DNA from: Ornithinibacillus caprae
GTDB taxonomy: Bacteria > Bacillota > Bacilli > Bacillales > Amphibacillaceae
Length of the DNA: 61,426 nucleotides
Reading direction: 5' to 3'
NCBI RefSeq assembly: GCF_009728145.1
Contig: NZ_WOCA01000021.1
Location: 1-61,426, forward strand
The position numbers and the translations under genes were made by a program. The notes below the pieces were generated by a model. It was not told the DNA's origin, ran no database searches, and saw only the letters and a list, made by a program, of their open reading frames with translations. Within the stretch, counting starts at the first letter, position 1. Every line of letters begins with the position of its first letter. Of this stretch, positions 44,216 through 53,468 are shown piece after piece.

Positions 44216-44380
44216 ACCAACCATCCTTTAATTATTAAAAGTGCTTTCTTAAAAGAAAGCCATCTTTAGTTTTGATCAACCGACTAAAAAAATACATTTC
44301 ACCAGTTACCACTTATTGTAAATAGAATGCGATATTTTTTTCGGATGAAACATCACATACTACTTGAAGAGGTGAAATAA

Positions 44381-45568
44381 ATGTATAAACTACTTTCGCA
44401 TAATGATTTAGATGGAGTGAGCTGTGGAATCCTAGCAAAGCTTGCTTTCGGAAGAGATGTTTACGTCCGGTATAATTCCGTTGGAGGGCTAGACCGAGAA
44501 GTAGAGTGGTTCTTGGAAAAGGGAGATAAGAATACATTTTTATTTATTACAGATTTATCTGTTAATGAAGAAAATGAAAAAAAGCTAGATGAGTTTGCAC
44601 AAGCTGGTGGCGGGCTACAGCTTATTGATCATCATAAAACAGCACTTCATTTTAATAATTACGAATGGGGACATGTTGAAGTAGAGGATGAGGTAGGTAA
44701 ACTTAATTCAGCTACTTCGTTATTATACGAATATTTGGTAGAGCAAAACCACCTGGAACCGACTCCAGCTATTGCCGAATACGTGGAGTTAGTAAGACAG
44801 TACGATACATGGGAATGGGAAAAAAATGATAATCAAGATGCGCAACGTTTAAATGCATTGTTTTTCCTTATTTCGATTGATGAATTTGAAGATAAAATGA
44901 TGGAGCGACTCCAGTCCAGTGATCACTTTCATTTTGATTCCTTTGAACAAAAAATATTGGATATGGAAGAAAATAAAACAGATCGGTATATCCGTAGGAA
45001 AAGAAGAGAACTGGTTCAAGCAAAAATTGATCATCACTATGCTGGGATCGTATATGCAGAATCGTATCATTCTGAATTAGGGAACGAACTTGGAAAAGAT
45101 AACCCACACTTAGATTATATAGTGATTTTAAATATCGGTGCGAAGCGAGCCGGTTTTCGGACAATTCACGATGATGTAGATGTCTCTGAAATAGCTGGAA
45201 AGTTTGGTGGTGGTGGTCATGCCAAAGCTTCAGGATGTTCCTTAACCGACGAAGCATATAAGCTGTTTGTTTTGGATACTTTCCCTCTTGAGCCTTTACG
45301 TGAAGATGCACGACGAAATCGATTTAACGTGAGAAAATCTTCTTTTGGTTCGATGTATCAGGACCGAAATGATGACCTATTCTTGATTTCTCCAACTGAA
45401 GAGAATAATTGGTTCATTGAACATAATAACCACCTTTTAGAACAGAGCTATACTAGTTTTGAGGAAGCAGAAAAATATCTAAAAAGAAATTTTCAGGCAT
45501 GGTTAGCAAGAGATGATGTGTTTGTCCATTATTTGATGAATGAAGTTAAAAAGCAAAAAACGCGGTAG
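44381..45568 (+). CDS. nrnB: DHH-family oligoribonuclease NrnB
   Basis: 395 residues, close to B. subtilis NrnB (YngD). DHH motifs: SHNDLDGVSCG near the start, FITDLSV, LIDHHKTAL, and the DHHA1 glycine motif GKFGGGGHAKASG at about residue 280. NrnB degrades short RNA (nanoRNA) in a 3'-5' direction with divalent metal. GAAGAGGTGA precedes the ATG; a terminator follows at once. Confidence 0.92.
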   Translation: MYKLLSHNDLDGVSCGILAKLAFGRDVYVRYNSVGGLDREVEWFLEKGDKNTFLFITDLSVNEENEKKLDEFAQAGGGLQLIDHHKTALHFNNYEWGHVEVEDEVGKLNSATSLLYEYLVEQNHLEPTPAIAEYVELVRQYDTWEWEKNDNQDAQRLNALFFLISIDEFEDKMMERLQSSDHFHFDSFEQKILDMEENKTDRYIRRKRRELVQAKIDHHYAGIVYAESYHSELGNELGKDNPHLDYIVILNIGAKRAGFRTIHDDVDVSEIAGKFGGGGHAKASGCSLTDEAYKLFVLDTFPLEPLREDARRNRFNVRKSSFGSMYQDRNDDLFLISPTEENNWFIEHNNHLLEQSYTSFEEAEKYLKRNFQAWLARDDVFVHYLMNEVKKQKTR

Positions 45569-45571
45569 AGT

Positions 45572-45600
45572 AGAGTCTGTCAAATGACAGGCTCTTTCTT
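45572..45600 (+). terminator. terminator after nrnB
   Basis: AGAGTCTGTCA (45572-45582) pairs with TGACAGGCTCT (45585-45595), followed by TTCTTTTGG. Confidence 0.88.
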
Positions 45601-45879
45601 TTGGTACATGACAGGTTTTAATTAACTAGTAAATTGGTTGGTTTTTGGTACTTATGTAAGAACAACTAACTAGGAGGATTTTTTCGTGTTGTAAACTGAT
45701 GTACGATAAACCCTTATTCAAATTGAATTTTACTTGGTTTAGAAAATCTAGGTATATTGTTAATCATTTATGCTTGTTTTGTTACCCTTTCTTTCCCAAT
45801 ATAATTCGGTCTCAAAATACTCATGAGACAATTCCTTCTTCCATATAAATTTTAAAGTAAATCTGGAAGGAGGAGTTTC
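45601..45879. other. gene-free stretch upstream of the protease gene
   Basis: No gene seen. A strong ribosome site, CTAGGAGGATTTTTTC (around 45670-45685), leads into GTG-TTG-TAA, so a start signal survives without a reading frame; this looks like the remains of a lost gene. The ribosome site of the protease (GGAAGGAGGAG) is at the right end. No clear sigma-A promoter could be picked out. Confidence 0.4.
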
Positions 45880-47091
45880 ATGAAGGTAAAGTGGTTTAGT
45901 GGTTTAGCGTTACTGGTTTTAGTTTTGTTTTCACCATTAGTGATAGCAACTGCAGAAGAAGGTGATGCTTTACAGAATAATGGGGAAGAAATAGCTGTCA
46001 ACAAAACGGTAGAACCAGGAGCCTACGTAAAAGGGGAAGTAGTTGTACAGTTTAAGGACCGAGTGTCTGCTAGCAAACAAGAGCAAATTTTACAAGATGT
46101 AGGTGCAAAAGTTCAAGCTACACCAGAGGTTGTTAGGTCTCCATTTTTAGTGTTAGAAGTAGGAAATGTAGATGCAGTAGTGAATGCTCTAAGTAAAAAT
46201 AAAAATGTGGAATTTGCTGAGCCAAATTATATTTTAAAAGCAGCATGGTCACCAAATGACACGTATTTTAGTCCATCCTATCAATATGGATTATTTAATA
46301 CATCGGCAAACTCTGCTTGGGATGTAGCAAGAGGTTCCTCAAGTCAAGAGATTGCAGTTCTTGATACTGGGGTAGATTATAATCATCCTGATTTAGATGG
46401 GAAAACCATTCGTGGTTATGATTTCGTTGATCGAGATTATACACCATCAGATTTAAATGGACATGGAACACATGTAGCGGGTATAGCTGCTGCAGAAACG
46501 AATAATGGAACAGGTATAGCAGGTATGGCACCTAACACAAGAATCCTTGCTGTTCGTGTGTTAGATGCAAATGGAAGTGGTTCCTTAGCAAATATTGCAA
46601 ACGGAATTCGTTATGCGGCTGATAATGGTGCAGAGGTCATCAACCTTTCTCTTGGTTGTGCTTGTGACACTCGAGCATTAGAAGATGCCGTTAACTATGC
46701 GTGGAATCGAGGTTCTGTAGTGGTGGCTGCAGCTGGTAATGATGGTACTTCTCAGCAGTTTCAGCCAGCATCCTATGCCAATGCCATTGCAGTTGGTGCT
46801 GTAGATCGTAATAATAATAAAGCTAGCTTTTCCAATTGGGGAACTTGGGTGGACGTAGCAGCACCAGGAGTTGATATTGCATCGACATATCCGGGAAATC
46901 GGTATGTATACTTATCTGGTACTTCCATGGCGTCACCATACGTTGCAGGGCAAGCTGCTTTGTTAACTGGTCAAGGTAGAAGTAATTCACAGGTTAGAGC
47001 AGCTATTCAAAACACAACAGATTCGATGAATGGTAGTGGATATTATGTACGCTACGGTGTGATTAACGCGTATAATGCGGTACGGTATTAA
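45880..47091 (+). CDS. secreted subtilisin-like serine protease (thermitase/Ak.1 type)
   Basis: 403 residues. Signal peptide about 1-25 (cleavage near ATA-EE), an I9-like propeptide to about 121, then a mature enzyme. Catalytic triad Asp162 (VLDTGVDY), His195 (GHGTHVAG) and Ser349 (GTSMASP); oxyanion Asn287. Cys260 and Cys262 (GCACD) match the tight disulfide of Bacillus Ak.1 protease, and mature-start WSPNDTYF matches that group. It is an extracellular endopeptidase for protein scavenging. Confidence 0.94.
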   Translation: MKVKWFSGLALLVLVLFSPLVIATAEEGDALQNNGEEIAVNKTVEPGAYVKGEVVVQFKDRVSASKQEQILQDVGAKVQATPEVVRSPFLVLEVGNVDAVVNALSKNKNVEFAEPNYILKAAWSPNDTYFSPSYQYGLFNTSANSAWDVARGSSSQEIAVLDTGVDYNHPDLDGKTIRGYDFVDRDYTPSDLNGHGTHVAGIAAAETNNGTGIAGMAPNTRILAVRVLDANGSGSLANIANGIRYAADNGAEVINLSLGCACDTRALEDAVNYAWNRGSVVVAAAGNDGTSQQFQPASYANAIAVGAVDRNNNKASFSNWGTWVDVAAPGVDIASTYPGNRYVYLSGTSMASPYVAGQAALLTGQGRSNSQVRAAIQNTTDSMNGSGYYVRYGVINAYNAVRY

Positions 47092-47097
47092 ATAATC

Positions 47098-47129
47098 ATA
47101 GCATCTCCTATGGGAGATGCTATTTTTCT
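47098..47129 (+). terminator. terminator after the protease gene
   Basis: ATAGCATCTCC (47098-47108) pairs with GGAGATGCTAT (47113-47123), followed by TTTTCTG. Confidence 0.9.
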
Positions 47130-47171
47130 GTAAGGAGAAGGACTGATTTATCCTTCTCCAAATTTTTAATA

Positions 47172-49136
47172 CTATACCTTAGTACGTGCAGTGACCATTT
47201 GTTTTAATTGTTCTACCATAGCTGGATCTTCAAGCCCAGTTATATCTCCGGTAACTGTACCTTTTACGACAACTTCTTTAAGCAGTCGTCTCATAATTTT
47301 CCCACTAACGGTTTTAGGTAGTGTATCTGTAAAAATGATTTCTTTTGGTTTAGCAATCTTGCCGATCTGTCCAATAATACTATTTGAGATTTTCTCCCTT
47401 ATGTCATCGGATGCATCATGACCATCTGACAGATGAACAAAAACAACTGGTGCCTCACCTTTAATTTCATCTGGAATACCAATTACTGCTACTTCTGACA
47501 CACCTTTGACTTCAAGTACAGCGCTTTCCATTTCCATCGTACTTAACCGGTGACCAGCGACATTGAATGCATCATCGGAACGACCTACAACCCAGAAGTA
47601 ACCATCTTCATCCTCTAATGCTAGATCGCTGGCAAAATAACATCCATCTACCTTGCTAAAATAGGCACTGTAATATCGTTCCGGCTCTTTCCAAAGTGTT
47701 CGACATAGCATAGGGAACGGGGTTCGGATGACGAGGTTGCCTAATGTACCTGGTTCAACAGGATTTCCGTAATCATCTACAATAGCGACATCTGCTCCTA
47801 AAAATTGTACACCTGCAGATCCTGGTTTCATCGGGGTTAACCAGGCTGCACCAGCTATAGGGCAACCTGCTGTTTCTGTTTGTCCCCATGTATTATTAAC
47901 ACTAATCTGTTTCTTACCGAGTACTTCATATGTCCATTGCCATGTCTCTGGATCAAACGGCTCTCCTACGAGAGAAATGACATCTAGACAAGATAAGTCA
48001 TATTTTTGTAGAGTTTCTTCTCCCATACTTTTTAGCATTCGTAATGCAGTAGGTGCGGTAAAGAGTTTATTTACTCGATACTTCTGCATTATTTGGTAGA
48101 ACCGATCCTTTGTTGGGTAATCTGGTGCACCTTCATAAACTACTGTAGTAACACCATTGGCTAATGCTCCAGCTATCCCCCATATGTGCATGGTTAGCCA
48201 GCCTATATCAGCGGAGCACCAGAATACATCATCATCATGATGATCCATATGATATTTAGCATAAATATAGTTTTGGATAACAAACGCCATCCCAGAATGG
48301 ACAACACCTTTAGGTTTTCCAGTTGTTCCACTTGTATAAAATACAATGCCTGGTTCGTTAGCTTCTATACGTTCGGGTATACAATGGATACTTTCTTTGT
48401 TGATAACCTCATCCCACCAATAATCTCTTCCTGCTTGCATATTAATATCTGTACGTAATCGGTTGACTACGACAACGGCCTCAATTGAGGGGATGTTAGG
48501 AATAACTTGATCTACTTTTTCTTTTAGAGGGATTATATTGCCACGACGCTGAGTAGCATCTGCAGTAACAATTACTTTAGGTTCAAAATTCGTTAATCGA
48601 TCTTTTAATGACTTTTCCGAGTATCCTGAGAAAATGGTGTTATACACTGCACCGATTCGAAAACAAGCTAGAACAGCAATAAATGCTTCTGTAAGATTTG
48701 GAAGGTAAACAGCAACACAATCTCCTTTTTTTACGCCAAAGGTTTTGAGAGCGTTTGCAAAACGATTCACCTCAGCAAGCAACATATTATATGTGTAAAA
48801 TTTACTTTCACTATTTTCTCCTTCCCAAATAAGAGCGGTACGATTTCCAGCTCCATTCTCAATATGTCGATCCAACAAATTTACACAAGGGTTACTAATT
48901 CCTCCATCAAAAAAGCGAAAGTCTGGTAGAGTGCCAGAGATTGCCTGTTTCCATGGTTCAAACCAAACAAGTTCATTTGCAACATTTTCCCAGAAAGCTG
49001 CTGGTTCTTTTTGCGATTGATTAAGGAGTTCTTGAAAAGCTTTGCTACTACCAATTGATGTCGCTTGCTCTTTCTTTTTGTCTGGATACACTAGTGTACT
49101 ATTTTTTACAACTTGTAAAATACCTGATTGATCCAT
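47172..49136 (-). CDS. acyl-CoA synthetase, acetate/propionate-CoA ligase-like
   Basis: 654 residues, ANL superfamily. AMP-binding core YTSGTTGKPKGVVHS, adenine-binding NNTWGQTETAG and the C-terminal KTVSGKIMRR, whose Lys is the acetylation-controlled residue. The region after FWCSADIGW reads LTMHIWGI rather than the VTGHSY of classical acetyl-CoA synthetase, so the acyl pocket differs and propionate, acetoacetate or another short acid is possible. GGAGGG precedes the ATG. Downstream of the BCCT gene, with a terminator between them. Confidence 0.88.
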   Translation of the reverse strand: MDQSGILQVVKNSTLVYPDKKKEQATSIGSSKAFQELLNQSQKEPAAFWENVANELVWFEPWKQAISGTLPDFRFFDGGISNPCVNLLDRHIENGAGNRTALIWEGENSESKFYTYNMLLAEVNRFANALKTFGVKKGDCVAVYLPNLTEAFIAVLACFRIGAVYNTIFSGYSEKSLKDRLTNFEPKVIVTADATQRRGNIIPLKEKVDQVIPNIPSIEAVVVVNRLRTDINMQAGRDYWWDEVINKESIHCIPERIEANEPGIVFYTSGTTGKPKGVVHSGMAFVIQNYIYAKYHMDHHDDDVFWCSADIGWLTMHIWGIAGALANGVTTVVYEGAPDYPTKDRFYQIMQKYRVNKLFTAPTALRMLKSMGEETLQKYDLSCLDVISLVGEPFDPETWQWTYEVLGKKQISVNNTWGQTETAGCPIAGAAWLTPMKPGSAGVQFLGADVAIVDDYGNPVEPGTLGNLVIRTPFPMLCRTLWKEPERYYSAYFSKVDGCYFASDLALEDEDGYFWVVGRSDDAFNVAGHRLSTMEMESAVLEVKGVSEVAVIGIPDEIKGEAPVVFVHLSDGHDASDDIREKISNSIIGQIGKIAKPKEIIFTDTLPKTVSGKIMRRLLKEVVVKGTVTGDITGLEDPAMVEQLKQMVTARTKV

Positions 49137-49245
49137 CCATATCCCTCCGTATGTTTAAAAATATATAGTATATGATGCTATATGTAGTGCCATTATAAAT
49201 AATATTCTGATAAAACGAAAGGGAAAAATTTACTATTAACGTAAA

Positions 49246-49278
49246 TAAAAAAGTGCAACCCTTATTAGCGGGTTGCAC
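49246..49278 (-). terminator. terminator after the BCCT gene
   Basis: GTGCAACCC (49253-49261) pairs with GGGTTGCAC (49270-49278); read on the minus strand the stem is followed by six T residues. It starts six bases after the BCCT stop. Confidence 0.9.
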
Positions 49279-49283
49279 GGCTA

Positions 49284-50885
49284 TTATAATTTATTATTTT
49301 TGTTTCCAGTATCATCTGTTTTGTGTTGCGTAATAAAGATGGTAGGAGAACGATATTCCCTTGAAGCCTTTAAGTCCTTTGTAGAAGCTTTCATAAAGGA
49401 CCACGCTAGTAAAAACATAATGAAAATAATTGGAAAACCAGATACAATGCTGGCAGTCTGTAAGGTTTCCAAATCACCAATAAACATAAGTGTAAGCGGC
49501 ATGATACATAGGGTAAATGCCCAAAATAGACGGTGCCATCTTAATGGATCGCCACCTTGAACTGTTTTCTGTGCAACAGCTGCTAGTATATAGGATGCTG
49601 AATCGAACGTTGTTGCAAGAAAAATAATCGCTAAGATTGTAAATACCGCAACGATAAGGGTTGAGATTGGTAATTGATTTAAGATGGCAATGATAGCTGC
49701 CGGTGCACCATGTTCGTTCATAAACGCTAAAACGTCGAATGTTCCTGTTAACTGTAAATACAGACCATAGTTTCCAAGAACTCCAAAGAACAAGATACAG
49801 CCCACTGTTCCATAGATCATTGTACCAAGAATCATTTCTTTAATAGTTCGCCCTCTTGATATACGTGCTACAAACAATCCAACAAATGGAGCATAAACAA
49901 GCCACCATGCCCAATAGAAAACAGTCCATGCCTCAGGGAAACCAGTATTAGGAAACCCAGAAATATTGGCAAGTGGTTCTAACCATGTGGACATCCGGAA
50001 AAAATCATCTAATAAAATTCCGATACTTGTGATGGTTGTCTCACTAATGAATACAGTAGGACCAAATAGGAAAATAAATCCTAGTATGAATAATACTAAC
50101 CATAAATTTAAATCACTTAATACCTTAATTCCCCTTTGTAAACCGGAATAGGAACTAACCGCAAAGATGGCAGTACATAATAACATGATGCCTGCTTGGG
50201 TTCCTAAGTTTACAGGAAGTCCAGTTAAGTCATTAACACCTTCTGTAATCATTGGTGTCCCAAGTGCTAGTGTTGTACCAGCTCCACCCATTAAACCGAA
50301 TATAAATAACACATCAATGATTACTCCAAGAGGTCCATCAACATATTTACCTAAAACTGGTCTAATTGCTTCACTAATTTTAAGTACAGGTTTTTTCCGA
50401 ACATAGAAAAAGTATGCAATTGGAAGAGCTGGTAATGTGTAAATTGCCCAAGCTATTGGTCCCCAGTGAAATATCCCATAAGTAGCTGCGAATTCAATCG
50501 CTTCATGAGATTCTGGTTCTGCTCCAAATGGAGGTCCTTGATAATAATAAGCCCATTCGATCATTCCCCAGTAAAGGATACTTGAGCCAATTCCAGCTGA
50601 GAAAAGCATGGCTGCCCATGAAAAGCTGCCAAACTCTCTATTTGTATCTCTACCACCAAGCTTGATTTTCCCATGTCTGCTGAATGCAACATACAGAAGA
50701 AAAACCAATGATAATAAGCCCATTAGTATAAATAAAACACCAAAGTTCCCTGTCATAAAAGTATTTGCCGCGTTAATTACTTCCGCTCCAACTTCGGGGA
50801 AAAAAATGAGTGGTATCGTAACTCCAAATAGTATTACTAGGGCACCTATGAAGGTTGGCCAATCAATAATGTTATTGTTGTTCAT
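49284..50885 (-). CDS. BCCT-family transporter (betaine/carnitine/choline)
   Basis: 533 residues from the ATG at 50885 (AAAGGAATG site). Twelve membrane spans; family motifs FSAGIGSSILYWGMIEW and FYWAWWLVYAPFVGLFVARISRGRT. BCCT carriers import glycine betaine, choline or carnitine for osmoprotection. The second motif has VYAP where betaine carriers usually have SWSP, so the ligand may differ. A role in salt stress suits the presumed halotolerant host. Confidence 0.92.
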   Translation of the reverse strand: MNNNNIIDWPTFIGALVILFGVTIPLIFFPEVGAEVINAANTFMTGNFGVLFILMGLLSLVFLLYVAFSRHGKIKLGGRDTNREFGSFSWAAMLFSAGIGSSILYWGMIEWAYYYQGPPFGAEPESHEAIEFAATYGIFHWGPIAWAIYTLPALPIAYFFYVRKKPVLKISEAIRPVLGKYVDGPLGVIIDVLFIFGLMGGAGTTLALGTPMITEGVNDLTGLPVNLGTQAGIMLLCTAIFAVSSYSGLQRGIKVLSDLNLWLVLFILGFIFLFGPTVFISETTITSIGILLDDFFRMSTWLEPLANISGFPNTGFPEAWTVFYWAWWLVYAPFVGLFVARISRGRTIKEMILGTMIYGTVGCILFFGVLGNYGLYLQLTGTFDVLAFMNEHGAPAAIIAILNQLPISTLIVAVFTILAIIFLATTFDSASYILAAVAQKTVQGGDPLRWHRLFWAFTLCIMPLTLMFIGDLETLQTASIVSGFPIIFIMFLLAWSFMKASTKDLKASREYRSPTIFITQHKTDDTGNKNNKL

Positions 50886-51060
50886 GGCAAGCATTCCTTT
50901 CTTTTTGATAATCTAAAAACATGTAATGTAGTGCATTGTTAATATGCGTCAAAATGTAGATATATATAAATAAGAAATGAGATAAATATTTTTAAACTCT
51001 ACGTAAAAAAATGTTAAAATTGAATCAACATGATGTAAATTTTATGTAGGATGTGTATAT

Positions 51061-51864
51061 ATGGTAGCTAGAATAGGGATCGATGCAGGAGGGTCATTAG
51101 TTAAAATAGCATACGAAGAAAATCGACATTTACATGCGAAGTCATTCCCCGTCCATGAGATCGATCAGTTGACGCAGTGGTTACACCTGATTTCTCCGGA
51201 TGCAACACTCTATTTAACAGGTGGAAAAAGTGGTTATCTTCAACGCTTAGTAAAACAAAAAAGTTTTATAATTGAGGAATTTAAAGCGGTTACAGAAGGA
51301 ACGCGTTATTTATTACGGAAAGAGAATAAGCTAACTTTAGAAAAATTTATTTTAGTTAGTATTGGAACAGGAACGTCTATTTTCTTAGTTACAACTAATT
51401 CATTTGAACGATTACTTGGTACTGGCATTGGCGGGGGAACATTGATGGGACTTGGAAGCCTTATAACAGGAGAGCGTGATTTTAAACAGATCATAAATCT
51501 AGCAGGACAAGGTGATCATCGAAATAGTGACTTGCTTGTCCGAGACATATATACCCCAAATGAGCCGCCTTTAAAGGGAGACCTAACAGCAGCAAATTTT
51601 GGTAAGGCACACCTTGAGGAAAATATACATGTAGAAGACCATCTAGCAAGCTTAGTTAAAATGATTGGTGAAACAATTATACTACTTGCTAGTCAAGCAG
51701 CTATTGCTCATCAAGTGAAACCAATTGTATTTACTGGTAGTACGTTAACTAGTAATGAACCGTTACAAACGGTATTATCAGGATTCAGTGATATGCTATC
51801 CTATGAGCCTGTTTTTCTAGAGAAAGGCTCTCATGCTGGGGCAATTGGTGCATTACTTAAGTAA
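51061..51864 (+). CDS. coaW: type II pantothenate kinase
   Basis: 267 residues. Actin-fold ATPase with IGIDAGGSLVKIAY at the N-terminus, SIGTGTSIF and LLGTGIGGGTLMGLG in the phosphate loops, and GAIGAL at the end, as in S. aureus CoaW. It phosphorylates pantothenate in the first step of CoA synthesis and is normally not inhibited by CoA. TAGGATG precedes the ATG. It is 32 bases upstream of the cytochrome b-like gene. Confidence 0.92.
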   Translation: MVARIGIDAGGSLVKIAYEENRHLHAKSFPVHEIDQLTQWLHLISPDATLYLTGGKSGYLQRLVKQKSFIIEEFKAVTEGTRYLLRKENKLTLEKFILVSIGTGTSIFLVTTNSFERLLGTGIGGGTLMGLGSLITGERDFKQIINLAGQGDHRNSDLLVRDIYTPNEPPLKGDLTAANFGKAHLEENIHVEDHLASLVKMIGETIILLASQAAIAHQVKPIVFTGSTLTSNEPLQTVLSGFSDMLSYEPVFLEKGSHAGAIGALLK

Positions 51865-51896
51865 TAAGGAGACCCCAAAAACATCAGGAGGAGCTT

Positions 51897-52367
51897 ATGA
51901 ACAGATGGTTTTATTTTAATTTAACAGTACTTATTGTAGCAGCATGGCAGGTCTTTCAGACATTCCCTTCTATCCCTACACATGTATTAGTTGGCTTTAT
52001 CGGTTTATGCTTTGTCTTATTTAATTGGACAAGACATGCTGTGTTTTCCACGATTCGCAATACAACTGATCGAAAGCGAAAAATTAAGTTAGCAAATATA
52101 TCGAAAAAGATAATGCCATTTCACCGCTGGATTGGCACTAGTGCATTGGTAATAATAAGTGTTCATGCACTACTTGTACTTGACTTATTTGGGTTCAATT
52201 GGAGAAATTTAAAAGTAGTCAGTGGCTTATTAGCTGGTCTTATTTTAATTGCAATGGTTACAACTGGATGGATGAGGTTAGTAAGACCAACCGGTAGGAA
52301 GCGAAAAGCTCATCTATATATCGGTTTAAGCTTGTTTTGTTTTATAGCTATACATATTTTACTTTAA
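51897..52367 (+). CDS. four-helix membrane protein with a bis-heme histidine pattern
   Basis: 156 residues, four hydrophobic helices. His76 and His90 in one helix (FHRWIGTSALVIISVH) and His139 and His153 in another (HLYIGLSLFCFIAIH) are each 14 residues apart, the spacing that binds two stacked hemes in ferric reductase, NOX and cytochrome b561 domains. No FAD or NADPH domain is attached. Likely an electron-transfer cytochrome b. AGGAGGAGC precedes the ATG. It sits between coaW and the molybdopterin operon. Confidence 0.65.
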   Translation: MNRWFYFNLTVLIVAAWQVFQTFPSIPTHVLVGFIGLCFVLFNWTRHAVFSTIRNTTDRKRKIKLANISKKIMPFHRWIGTSALVIISVHALLVLDLFGFNWRNLKVVSGLLAGLILIAMVTTGWMRLVRPTGRKRKAHLYIGLSLFCFIAIHILL

Positions 52368-52445
52368 TTTCATATAGATTGTGTTTTTGCGTAGAGATAT
52401 AGATAGGTATTAGAAATACTTAGGACTTAGGAAAGGAAAATGATT

Positions 52446-53456
52446 ATGACAGATCGATATTCGCGCCAAGAATTGTTTAAGCCGATAGGGAAACATGGAC
52501 AGCAGAAAATGGAAGCGAAGCATGTATTGATACTAGGATGTGGTGCATTAGGATCTGCAAACGCAGAGGGGCTTGCACGTGCAGGTATTAGAAAGCTTAC
52601 TATTATTGATCGTGATTATGTGGAGCAATCAAATCTTCAAAGACAGCAACTTTTTACGGAGCAAGACTGGTTGGAGCAAATACCTAAAGCAGTAGCTGCT
52701 AAAACCCGGTTACAAGCTATTAATTCTACTATTAAGATTGAAGCATATGTGTTGGACGCATCATATGCATCCTTGGAACCTTTATTAAAGGATGTGGATC
52801 TTGTTATTGATGCAACAGATAATTTTGATACCCGTCTCATGATGAATGATCTCATGCAAAAACTTGAAAAGCCGTGGATATTCGGTTCTTGTGTAGGAAG
52901 TACCGGTATGAGCTATACCATTTTACCGAACGTGACTCCTTGCTTGCAATGCATATTAGATGCTACCCCGATATCAGGTGCGACATGTGATTCAGTTGGG
53001 ATTATTTATCCTACCGTTCAAATGGTTGTTGCTCACCAGCAGGCAGAAGCGCTAAAGCTGTTAGTAGAAGATTTTCAAGCACTTCGAACCAAAATGGTAA
53101 CATTTGATCTTTGGAATAATTATTATCATACAATGAATATGGAGCGCGCCAAAAAGAATGAATGCCCTAGCTGTGGAGAGAATCCCACATATCGTTATTT
53201 AGATTATGAAAATCAAACGAAAACAGAAATTCTTTGCGGGCGAAATACCGTACAAATTCGAAATAAACGTCACGTCTCTATGGTAGAATTAGCGAAACGT
53301 TTAACATCCGTTGGAAAAGTTAAACAAAATGATTTTTTAGTGTCCGTAGAATACGATTCATATCGAGTAGTGTTTTTTCAGGATGGTAGAGCATTAATTC
53401 ACGGAACAAACTCGATTGATGCGGCAAAGAAAATTTATTATCAGTTAACTGGGTAG
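52446..53456 (+). CDS. moeB: molybdopterin-synthase adenylyltransferase MoeB/ThiF family
   Basis: 336 residues. Nucleotide-binding ILGCGALGSANAEGLARAG and DRDYVEQSNLQRQ, Zn-binding C-x2-C pairs (PCLQC, CPSC), and a possible catalytic Cys in SGATCDSVG, as in MoeB. It adenylates the C-terminal Gly-Gly of MoaD so that sulfur can be added. A ThiF role cannot be excluded, but moeA-moaE-moaD follow directly. The ATG at 52440 is too close to the AGGAAA site, so 52446 is chosen. Confidence 0.92.
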   Translation: MTDRYSRQELFKPIGKHGQQKMEAKHVLILGCGALGSANAEGLARAGIRKLTIIDRDYVEQSNLQRQQLFTEQDWLEQIPKAVAAKTRLQAINSTIKIEAYVLDASYASLEPLLKDVDLVIDATDNFDTRLMMNDLMQKLEKPWIFGSCVGSTGMSYTILPNVTPCLQCILDATPISGATCDSVGIIYPTVQMVVAHQQAEALKLLVEDFQALRTKMVTFDLWNNYYHTMNMERAKKNECPSCGENPTYRYLDYENQTKTEILCGRNTVQIRNKRHVSMVELAKRLTSVGKVKQNDFLVSVEYDSYRVVFFQDGRALIHGTNSIDAAKKIYYQLTG

Positions 53457-53468
53457 GGGGAGCTTATC

